64,000 nt of DNA, from assembly GCA_030679915.1 (NCBI GenBank), contig JAUXRY010000011.1:1-64000 (forward strand). The letters are read 5' to 3'. The DNA is from Thiobacillus sp. GTDB lineage: Bacteria > Pseudomonadota > Gammaproteobacteria > Burkholderiales > Thiobacillaceae. This document shows positions 29,067 to 35,997 of the stretch, in pieces; position 1 is the stretch's first letter; the number at the start of each line of letters is the position of its first letter. The position numbers and the translations under genes are program-made. Below the pieces are notes generated by a model. It was not told the DNA's origin and searched no databases. It saw only the letters and a list, made by a program, of their open reading frames with translations.

Positions 29067-30440
29067 GTGAAAATCATCATCCTCGGTGCGGGCCAGGTTG
29101 GCTCCAATCTGGCCGAAAGCCTGGTTGCCGAAAACAACGACATCACCGTCATCGACCTCGAGGCTACGCGTCTGGCGCTGCTGCAGGATCGCTTTGACCT
29201 GCGCACCGTACGCGGCCATGCGGCGCATCCCACGGTGTTGCTGCAAGCCGGTGCCGAAGACGCCGACATGCTGGTCGCGGTCACGCAAAGCGATGAAACC
29301 AATCTAGTGGCGTGTCGCATCGCATCCACCCTGTTCAATGTGCCTACGCGCATTGCGCGCATCCGCTCGCATGATTTTCTGGGACAGAAAGCGGGTTTTC
29401 TGGCCGAGCACTTCGGCGTCGATCACGTCATCAGCCCCGAGCAGGAAGTGACTGAAACCCTGCGGCGCCTGATCGAACACCCCGAGGCGCTACAGGTGCT
29501 CGACTTCGCTGAGGGCAAGGTGCGGTTGGTGGCGGTGCGTGCTTACCACGGCGGCCCGCTGGTGGGGCACGAATTGCGGGACATCAAGCGCCATATGCCG
29601 AACCTGGAATGCCGCATTCCAGCGATTTACCGGCGCGACCGCGGCATTGTCCCCACCGGGATCACCGTGATTGAACCCGGCGACGAGGTGTTTTTTCTGG
29701 CGCGCAAAGCGGACATTCCCTTCGTCCTGCGCGAGTTGCGCCGCATGGAGCGTCCGGTCAAGCGCGTCATGATCGCCGGCGGCGGCAATATCGGACGGCG
29801 ACTGGCGGCGCGGATCGAGAACAATTACGACGTGAAGGTGATTGAACACAACAAGGCCGTCAGCAGCCTGTTGGCCGAACAGCTTCACCATACGCTGGTG
29901 CTGCATGGCGACGCGACCGACGAGGAGTTGCTGGAGCAGGAGAACGTCGCCGCCATGGATGTGTTCTGCGCGCTCACCAACGACGACGAAGACAACATCA
30001 TGTCTGCGCTGCTGGCCAAACGCATGGGCGCGCACCGGGTTATCGCGCTGATCAATCGCTCGGCCTATGTGGACCTGGTGCAGGGCGGCGAAATCGACAT
30101 CGCCATCTCGCCGGCGCAGGCCACAGTGGGGCCGCTGTTGTCCAAAATCCGTCGCGGCGACATGGTGGCGGTGCATTCCCTGCGGCGCGGCGCGGCCGAA
30201 GTGCTGGAAGTGGCGGTGCATGGCGACGCCAAGACCTCTCGTGTGGTGGGTCGGCGCCTTGATGAAATCGACTTGCCGGACGGCGCAGCGGTCGCTGCCG
30301 TCATTCGCAACGGCGACGTCATCATCGCCCACCATGACACGCTGATCGAGGCGGAGGACCATCTCATCCTGTTCGCGCTCAATAAACACATCATTCCCAA
30401 GGTGGAAAAACTGTTCCAGGTCGGCTTCGGCTTCTTCTGA
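29067..30440 (+). CDS. trkA: Trk potassium uptake regulator TrkA
   Basis: Peripheral NAD-binding subunit that gates the TrkH potassium channel. The 457 residues contain two tandem RCK units. The first starts MKIIILGAGQVGSNLAE and the second RVMIAGGGNIGRRLA near 231, both with Rossmann GxGxxG motifs, each followed by an RCK-C domain. GTG start with AAGGA 8 bp upstream. The stop overlaps the trkH ATG by one base (TGATG). This ntrYX-trkAH order is common in betaproteobacteria. Confidence 0.96.
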   Translation: MKIIILGAGQVGSNLAESLVAENNDITVIDLEATRLALLQDRFDLRTVRGHAAHPTVLLQAGAEDADMLVAVTQSDETNLVACRIASTLFNVPTRIARIRSHDFLGQKAGFLAEHFGVDHVISPEQEVTETLRRLIEHPEALQVLDFAEGKVRLVAVRAYHGGPLVGHELRDIKRHMPNLECRIPAIYRRDRGIVPTGITVIEPGDEVFFLARKADIPFVLRELRRMERPVKRVMIAGGGNIGRRLAARIENNYDVKVIEHNKAVSSLLAEQLHHTLVLHGDATDEELLEQENVAAMDVFCALTNDDEDNIMSALLAKRMGAHRVIALINRSAYVDLVQGGEIDIAISPAQATVGPLLSKIRRGDMVAVHSLRRGAAEVLEVAVHGDAKTSRVVGRRLDEIDLPDGAAVAAVIRNGDVIIAHHDTLIEAEDHLILFALNKHIIPKVEKLFQVGFGFF

Positions 30441-31897
30441 TGTCCCGCATTGCCCCTGTATTAAATGTGCTGTCCAAGGTGATCATGTTGTTCTCGATCG
30501 CCTTTCTGCTGCCGTTGACCCTGTCCTGGATACTCGCCGACGGGGCGCAGCGTGCCTACGATGAGGCCATCCTCATCACGTTTGCCGCAGGTGTGCTCAC
30601 CTGGCTGTTCACCCGGAAATCGCAGCGCGAATTGCAAACCCGCGACGGATTCCTGCTGGTGGTGCTGGTGTGGACCACCCTGCCGGCCTTTGCCACCCTG
30701 CCCCTCTTGATTTACCTGCCCGATCTTTCGTTTACCGATGCTTATTTCGAAACGGTGTCGGGCATTACCACGACGGGGTCCACGATTCTGTCCGGCCTGG
30801 ATGCGCTGCCCATGTCCATCAATCTGTGGCGCGGCCTGCTGGTCTGGCTGGGCGGCATGGGGCTGATCGTGCTGGCGGTCGCCATCCTGCCGCTGCTGGG
30901 CGTGGGCGGGATGCAGATCTACAAGGCCGAAACCCCGGGGCCGATGAAAGACACCAAGCTCACGCCGCGCATTACTGAAACCGCCAAGGGCCTGTACTTG
31001 GTCTATGTCGGCATCTCGATCGCGTGCGGCCTTTCCTACTGGCTGGCCGGGATGACGCCGTTCGATGCCGTCATGCACACCTTTTCCACGATGGGTCTGG
31101 GCGGGTTTTCCTCGCACGATGCCAGTTTCGGTTACTGGAACTCGCCGGTTATCGAAGCAGTCACGGTGGTGTTCATGCTGGTGGCCGGGATCAATTTCTC
31201 CACGCATTTTCTGGCGTGGCGGCAACGTTCGGCGACCGCCTACCGACTCGATCCGGAAGTGCGCTGGTTTCTGACCGTGACCCTCGCCAGCGCTCTCATG
31301 ATCGCGATTTATCTGACGGCCCTGCAGGTCTATCCCGACTTTTTTCAGGCGCTGCGCTTTGCCCTTTTCAATACCGTCTCGATCGCCACCACAACCGGAT
31401 TTGCCAGCACTGATTACAATCTTTGGCCGATTTTTGCGCCGCTGTGGATGTTGTTTTTGTCCTGCTTTGCCTCCTGCTCGGGCAGTACCGGCGGCGGCAT
31501 GAAAATGGTGCGCGCCCAGCTTCTGTTCCGGCAGGGACGGCGCGAACTGACCCGCCTGATTCACCCCGCGGCACGACTGCCGGTCAAGCTGGGCGGCCAG
31601 GTGGTGCCCAACAATGTCATCTATGCCGTGCTGGCCTTTGCCTTCCTGTATGTGTTCGCCATTATTTCCATGACGCTACTGATGACCGCCAGCGGGCTGG
31701 AGTTCATTACAGCGTTTTCTGCCGTGGTGGCCTCTATCAACAACACCGGTCCCGGGTTGAACCAGGTGGGCCCCGCGACCACCTACGCGAGCCTCACCGA
31801 TTTTCAGACCTGGATCTGCACCGTTGCCATGCTGTTGGGACGGCTCGAGTTGTTGACCGTGCTGGTGGTTTTTACCCGGACGTTCTGGCGTGCCTGA
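30440..31897 (+). CDS. trkH: Trk potassium transporter TrkH
   Basis: Inner-membrane K+ channel subunit. The 485 residues show about ten membrane helices and four P-loop filter segments recognisable as TVSGITTTGSTIL, FSTMGLGGFSSHD, VSIATTTGFASTDY and ASINNTGPG. Each keeps the filter glycine. It is translated with trkA. Its last eight bases overlap the start of a small TPR gene. Confidence 0.96.
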   Translation: MSRIAPVLNVLSKVIMLFSIAFLLPLTLSWILADGAQRAYDEAILITFAAGVLTWLFTRKSQRELQTRDGFLLVVLVWTTLPAFATLPLLIYLPDLSFTDAYFETVSGITTTGSTILSGLDALPMSINLWRGLLVWLGGMGLIVLAVAILPLLGVGGMQIYKAETPGPMKDTKLTPRITETAKGLYLVYVGISIACGLSYWLAGMTPFDAVMHTFSTMGLGGFSSHDASFGYWNSPVIEAVTVVFMLVAGINFSTHFLAWRQRSATAYRLDPEVRWFLTVTLASALMIAIYLTALQVYPDFFQALRFALFNTVSIATTTGFASTDYNLWPIFAPLWMLFLSCFASCSGSTGGGMKMVRAQLLFRQGRRELTRLIHPAARLPVKLGGQVVPNNVIYAVLAFAFLYVFAIISMTLLMTASGLEFITAFSAVVASINNTGPGLNQVGPATTYASLTDFQTWICTVAMLLGRLELLTVLVVFTRTFWRA

Positions 31898-32228
31898 GCC
31901 ACTGGAAAACTTTCTCGCCATGCTCGCCAGTGGTCGCGACAACGCGCTGCTGCGGTTTTCGCTCGGCAATGAATACCTCAAGCAGGGCGATGCTTTGAGC
32001 GCCGCCGAGCATTTGCGTCGTGCGGTCGAGCACGATCCGAACTATTCCGCTGCCTGGAAGCTGCTGGGCCGCGCGCTGACCGATACAGAGGCCTGGCCGG
32101 AGGCACTGGCGGCCTATCAGCAAGGGATTGCGGTGGCCGAGGCGCGGGGTGACAAGCAGGCCGCCAAGGAGATGGGCGTATTTGCGCGAAGAATTGAGAA
32201 GCAGCTTGGGTTAAAATCCGGGGATTGA
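31890..32228 (+). CDS. Small TPR-repeat protein
   Basis: A 112-residue protein with about two tetratricopeptide repeats (ALLRFSLGNEYLKQGDALSA and AAWKLLGRALTDTEAWPEAL), a fold for protein-protein contact. It starts at GTG 31890, overlapping the end of trkH by eight bases, and is probably co-translated. There is no signal peptide, so it is cytoplasmic. Its partner is unknown. Confidence 0.85.
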   Translation: MPEPLENFLAMLASGRDNALLRFSLGNEYLKQGDALSAAEHLRRAVEHDPNYSAAWKLLGRALTDTEAWPEALAAYQQGIAVAEARGDKQAAKEMGVFARRIEKQLGLKSGD

Positions 32229-32246
32229 GTTTTTCAGGAGCAGCAA

Positions 32247-32531
32247 ATGACGCGGATGGTAAATTGTGTGAAGCTCGGGCGCGAAGCTGAAGGCCTGCCC
32301 TTCCAGCCGGTGCCGGGCGAACTGGGCAAAAAAATTTTCGAGAACGTGTCGAAAGAAGCGTGGGGAGGCTGGCAGCGCCACCAAACCATGCTGATCAACG
32401 AGAATCGTCTTAATCTGGCTGACGCGCAGGCGCGCAGCTACTTGATGGAACAGATGGACCGCTATTTATTTGGGGGCGGTGAGGTTGATGCTGCTGCAGG
32501 TTATGTGCCCCCCGGTACACCCAGTAAGTAA
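32247..32531 (+). CDS. yggX: Probable Fe(2+)-trafficking protein YggX
   Basis: A 94-residue protein of the YggX family, implicated in protection of iron-sulfur clusters and iron trafficking. It has the family start [11 protein letters not shown] with the conserved Cys, then [17 protein letters not shown] and [20 protein letters not shown] lies just before the ATG. It ends an apparent ntrY-to-yggX transcription unit and is followed by a strong terminator. Confidence 0.95.
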   Translation: MTRMVNCVKLGREAEGLPFQPVPGELGKKIFENVSKEAWGGWQRHQTMLINENRLNLADAQARSYLMEQMDRYLFGGGEVDAAAGYVPPGTPSK

Positions 32532-32548
32532 GCAGGGATGACTGAAAA

Positions 32549-32579
32549 AAACGGGCTCCAATGGGAGCCCGTTTTTTTT
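32549..32579. terminator. Bidirectional rho-independent terminator between yggX and phoU
   Basis: AAACGGGCTCC (32549-32559) pairs with GGAGCCCGTTT (32564-32574) around the loop AATG. An A-run precedes the stem and a T-run follows to 32579. It can serve both the plus-strand yggX unit and the convergent phoU gene. Confidence 0.92.
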
Positions 32580-32593
32580 GGTGTGCAGACTGG

Positions 32594-33295
32594 TTACAGC
32601 ACTTCTTTTTCGATCTCTTCCAGTGACGTGTGGCGCACGTCCTTGCCTTTGACCATGTAGACCACGTATTCCGACATGTTCTTGGCGTGGTCGCCCATGC
32701 GTTCGATCGCCTTGGTGACAAACAGGATATCGATGAATACCGAAATGGTGCGCGGGTCTTCCATCATGAAAGTGATGAGGTGGCGCAGGTTAAGGCGGAA
32801 TGCCTCGTCCACGTCCTGATCCTGGCGCGCGATTTCCACCGCCAGCGTCGCATCCAGGCGGGCAAATCCGTCGAGCGCCTTGCGCAACATGTCGAGCACC
32901 ATCGTCGCCATGTATTTGACTTCAGTAAAGCGCGGCTGGCCGAGGCGTTCGGATTTGTGGATAAAAATGGCCATGCGTGCGATCTTGGCGGCTTCGTCGC
33001 CGATGCGCTCCAGATCGGTGATGGTTTTGACGACCATCATCACCATGCGCAGGTCGGATGCCGTAGGCTGGCGACGCGCGATGATGTGGGTGCAATCTTC
33101 GTCGATGGACACTTCCAGTGCGTTGACGTTGTGGTCGTTGGCTTCTACGCGCGCGGCCAGGTCGAGATCTCCCGTGACGAGGGCTTCAACGGCGTTGGTG
33201 ATTTGTTCTTCGACCAGGCCACCCATTTTCAGCACGTTGGCGCGCACGGCTTCCAGCTCGGCGTCAAATTGCTTGTAGGTGTGTTCGGTTAGCAT
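32594..33295 (-). CDS. phoU: Phosphate-signalling protein PhoU
   Basis: Negative modulator linking the Pst phosphate transporter to PhoR-PhoB signalling. The 233 residues have two PhoU repeats of three-helix bundles, each with a metal-binding E/DxxxD pattern (DLERIGDEAAKIA in the first, AIERMGDHAKNMSEYV in the second). ATG 33295 (MLTEHTYKQF) is the family start; an upstream in-frame ATG at 33352 would add 19 unlikely residues. No pst or phoBR genes are nearby, so it stands alone. Confidence 0.95.
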   Translation of the reverse strand: MLTEHTYKQFDAELEAVRANVLKMGGLVEEQITNAVEALVTGDLDLAARVEANDHNVNALEVSIDEDCTHIIARRQPTASDLRMVMMVVKTITDLERIGDEAAKIARMAIFIHKSERLGQPRFTEVKYMATMVLDMLRKALDGFARLDATLAVEIARQDQDVDEAFRLNLRHLITFMMEDPRTISVFIDILFVTKAIERMGDHAKNMSEYVVYMVKGKDVRHTSLEEIEKEVL

Positions 33296-33323
33296 TTTTC
33301 GGTCTCTCCAATAATCCGCTTCA

Positions 33324-33329
33324 ATTATA
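33324..33329 (-). promoter_or_regulatory. Putative -10 element for phoU
   Basis: On the minus strand TATAAT lies about 29 bp before the phoU ATG. No good TTGACA -35 hexamer stands at 17 bp, so either the promoter is weak or it needs an activator. Confidence 0.4.
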
Positions 33330-33364
33330 TGCCGCGTACATGACGCTTGCATGAACGGCGCGTT

Positions 33365-33778
33365 TCACTGCGTTCTGAAGGGCAAGGCGTAACGGGTCCC
33401 GTCAACGTCAAGATACATTGTCCAGTCATGCCGCCCACTAACGCAAACGGGCAAAGTGACTTTTGCGGAAAACACCGCGTTTCCGGAGGTGCGCAGGTCA
33501 TAGCGGTTAAAGCCCATTTCCATGCTGTTCATCTGAAATTCCGCACTGATCCGGTTTACGCCTGGCGCGCTGAGGCTGAGATCAAATGCTTTTAGCGGCG
33601 TCGGCGGGGTTAAAAACCTCACCTTAACGGGGGTGCCGCGATGGCTGAATGCGCAGCCTGCCAACGGGTCGATACACGCGATTGCCTGCGCTTCGGTTGG
33701 GCGTTTGAACCAGTAGCCCGCAACAGCGATCGCCACCAGTAAGCCGATCAACAGCAGCGGCACCGCGACCCGTTTCAT
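33365..33778 (-). CDS. Membrane-anchored hypothetical protein
   Basis: A protein of about 137 residues with one N-terminal membrane helix (VAVPLLLIGLLVAIAVAGYWF) and a periplasmic beta-rich domain with two Cys close together (ACIDPLAGC) and one later (VCVSG). ATG 33778 overlaps the TGA of the upstream Nudix gene (ATGA); ATG 33784 is an alternative. Coupling suggests co-expression with the Nudix-ThiE gene. The family is not recognised, though the pattern resembles small exported proteins encoded next to mutT in betaproteobacteria. Confidence 0.7.
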   Translation of the reverse strand: MKRVAVPLLLIGLLVAIAVAGYWFKRPTEAQAIACIDPLAGCAFSHRGTPVKVRFLTPPTPLKAFDLSLSAPGVNRISAEFQMNSMEMGFNRYDLRTSGNAVFSAKVTLPVCVSGRHDWTMYLDVDGTRYALPFRTQ

Positions 33779-34725
33779 CTCCACGCTCCGCGCAACAGTG
33801 CCACCCCGTGCGCACCATGCGACTGCGCCAACGCCACATCGCCATGTTCCAGACCACCCAGGCCATAGACCGGAATCGGGCTGGCCGCGGCGAGCGCAGC
33901 AAAGGTATCCCAGCCCAGCGTGGCCGCGCCCGGGTGCGTCAGCGTCGGCAGCACCGGGGACAGCAGCGCGTAATCGGCTTGCAGTGCTGCCGCGTGTGCC
34001 AGTTCGCTGGCGTCATGGCATGACACCCCAATCAGCAATGAATCCGGCGCGCCGCAATCCGAGCGGGCGGTCAGCTTGGCAGCGGCGGATGAATCGAGAT
34101 GCACGCCGTCAGCCTCCGCTGCAAGGGCCAGTTCCAGGCTACCGTTAACCAGCACCCGCGCACCATGTGGGCGGGCATGCTGAACGGTCGCACGCGCGAG
34201 CAGCAGGCGGGCGTCTTCCGGCAGGGTTTTGTCGCGCAACTGGATCAGCCGCAGGCCGTTATGCAGCGCCACATCCAGCCGCGCCAGAAAAGTGTCGACG
34301 CCAAGCGACTCAGCGTGAGAAATGCCCAGCATCGGTGGCAGCGTCAAGGCTTTCAGGATGGGAAAGTTCGCCGGTAGCAGCGGCGTCACTTCTACGGCAT
34401 CGGGCCGCTGCCACGATAGCACCTGCCCCTCATGCGGAAACGGCTCGCCTTGCCATTCAAATACGCGAAAAAAATTCAGCCTGACTGTGGCGTGGGGATA
34501 GGCAAATACCCGAGTAATCCAGCGATGTGCGCGGGTGACGACAATTCCCAGCTCTTCGTGAAGCTCGCGTGCCAATGCGACTTCCAGTGACTCATTCGGC
34601 TCTACTTTGCCGCCCGGAAACTCCCAGTAGCCCGCATAAGCTTTGCCTTGCGGGCGCTGTGCCAACAATATGCGATCGTCAGGCTGGATGATCACTGCAG
34701 CCACAATTTCTGTGATCTCGGTCAT
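33775..34725 (-). CDS. Nudix hydrolase fused to a ThiE-like domain
   Basis: A 316-residue two-domain protein. The N-terminal MutT/Nudix domain (1-130) carries a complete Nudix box starting GGKVEPNESLEVALARELHE and is expected to hydrolyse oxidised nucleotides such as 8-oxo-dGTP. The C-terminal domain (about 135-316) has a TIM-barrel like thiamine-phosphate synthase: QLRDKTLPEDA, VLVNGS, DGVHLDSS and YGLGGL. ThiE-like domains attached to MutT occur in many proteobacteria and probably are not the main thiamine synthase. It overlaps the DUF815 gene upstream by four bases and the small membrane gene downstream. Confidence 0.92.
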   Translation of the reverse strand: MTEITEIVAAVIIQPDDRILLAQRPQGKAYAGYWEFPGGKVEPNESLEVALARELHEELGIVVTRAHRWITRVFAYPHATVRLNFFRVFEWQGEPFPHEGQVLSWQRPDAVEVTPLLPANFPILKALTLPPMLGISHAESLGVDTFLARLDVALHNGLRLIQLRDKTLPEDARLLLARATVQHARPHGARVLVNGSLELALAAEADGVHLDSSAAAKLTARSDCGAPDSLLIGVSCHDASELAHAAALQADYALLSPVLPTLTHPGAATLGWDTFAALAAASPIPVYGLGGLEHGDVALAQSHGAHGVALLRGAWR

Positions 34726-35567
34726 GCGTGGTGTCCTGCCCAGTCACGTGCAAACTGCCATGCCACCCGTCCATTGCGCGCCCCGCGCCCCAATGACCAT
34801 TGCAATGCAGCGCGATCAAAGCTTTCGTCGGCGGGGGCGCCCAAGGCCTCAGCCCAGTGGCGGGCAATGGCGAGGTAAGTGTCCTGCTCCATTGCGTGGA
34901 ACGATACCCATAGCCCAAAACGGTCAGACAGCGAAATTTTTTCCTCGGTCGCTTCGCCCGGATGCACTTCGCCGCCGAGGTGCTTCGTCTCCAGGTTTTC
35001 TGCCATGTATTCCGGCATTAGATGACGGCGGTTGCTGGTTGCGTAGATCAGCACGTTGTCCGCCGGCCCTGCCAGCGAGCCGTCCAGTGCGGCCTTCAGG
35101 CTGGCATAACCCGGTTCGTGTTCACCGAAGGTGAGGTCGTCGATGAAAACGATGAAGCGATATTCCGCATCCGCCAGCAGGTCGAACAGATCAGGCAAGC
35201 TGGGCAGCCCGGCCTTGTCGACTTCGATCAGCCGCAATCCTTTCGACGCATATTTGGCGTGCACCGCCTTCACCAGCGAGGACTTGCCGCAACCGCGCGC
35301 GCCGGTAAGCAAGACGTTGTTGGCGGGCTTGCCGGTTACGAACTGGCGCGTGTTGGACTCCACGCGTTGTTTTTGCTCGTTGATAGCCAGCAAGTCTTTA
35401 AGCGCAACACGTTGCGGGTGCAGGATCGGCTTCAACCCACCCACCTGTGCCGACCAGCGGGCGGCGCGGGTGGTTTTCCAGTTCAGTGGTGTGGAGGATG
35501 AAGCGCTGTCGAGACGGTCGAGCAAGCGTTCGATGCGGGGCAAGAGGGGTTTAAGATCAGGGTCCAT
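34722..35567 (-). CDS. DUF815 AAA+ ATPase
   Basis: A 281-residue P-loop ATPase of the DUF815 family. Walker A is GARGCGKSS, Walker B is FIVFIDDLTF and sensor 1 is YATSNRRHL. Its function is not established; family members are often beside mutT in proteobacteria. The start MDPDLKPLLPRIERLLDRLD fits the family. It is first in a three-gene unit with the Nudix-ThiE gene (ATGA overlap) and the small membrane protein. Confidence 0.92.
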   Translation of the reverse strand: MDPDLKPLLPRIERLLDRLDSASSSTPLNWKTTRAARWSAQVGGLKPILHPQRVALKDLLAINEQKQRVESNTRQFVTGKPANNVLLTGARGCGKSSLVKAVHAKYASKGLRLIEVDKAGLPSLPDLFDLLADAEYRFIVFIDDLTFGEHEPGYASLKAALDGSLAGPADNVLIYATSNRRHLMPEYMAENLETKHLGGEVHPGEATEEKISLSDRFGLWVSFHAMEQDTYLAIARHWAEALGAPADESFDRAALQWSLGRGARNGRVAWQFARDWAGHHA

Positions 35568-35997
35568 GCATGAATTCTAGCGGACGACCCCGTGCTGTTG
35601 AATGGAAACGGGCGGAGTCGTGTAATTTCTCTGGGCGATGAAGCAACAGATTGAAGCCCGCCCAAAGCAGGCTGCACAGTGGCGGGAGGGGATCTACTGA
35701 CCCGTGGCGGTTAGGCGGATTCATTTTCGCTGCCGGGTGCAGGCTCGGAGCGAGCGACAGACCGGGGCGCATCCCTGTGCTTGTTTGATCCAGCCGCCCC
35801 AAGCCGGGAAAAGCTGCGTACCATTCACCGGCTTATGTGTCCCAGCACACAGACACGCTTCGGAAAGGCAGTGATGATGCCTCTTCGCCTCGGGGAAGAT
35901 GCACACTTCCTCTATTGGGCGGGCGTAATCATCTGTTGCGGGTTGTGCATGCACGGCCCGTTTCCGGATTGATGCTCGCTTTTAACGGAAATCAACC
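35568..35997. other. Intergenic region before the signalling island
   Basis: 430 bp between the divergent DUF815 and kinase genes. Apart from one copy of the recurring dyad element (35836-35851) I see no RNA gene or riboswitch. Short frames here, such as 35781-35972, lack ribosome sites and recognisable products. Confidence 0.5.
35836..35851 (+). promoter_or_regulatory. Recurring dyad element, copy 2
   Basis: TGTGTC-CCAG-CACACA within CTTATGT...ACAGACAC. The outer TGT-N10-ACA is exact. It lies 146 bp before the hybrid kinase gene, suggesting that the signalling genes belong to the same regulon as the stress genes. Confidence 0.5.

Noticed and set aside
35781-35972. 63-codon frame before the hybrid kinase gene
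   Set aside because: No ribosome site, atypical composition, and it contains the dyad element.
35568-35997. Cyclic di-GMP riboswitch before the signalling genes
   Set aside because: I could not find the conserved core or a matching fold; only the dyad element stands out.
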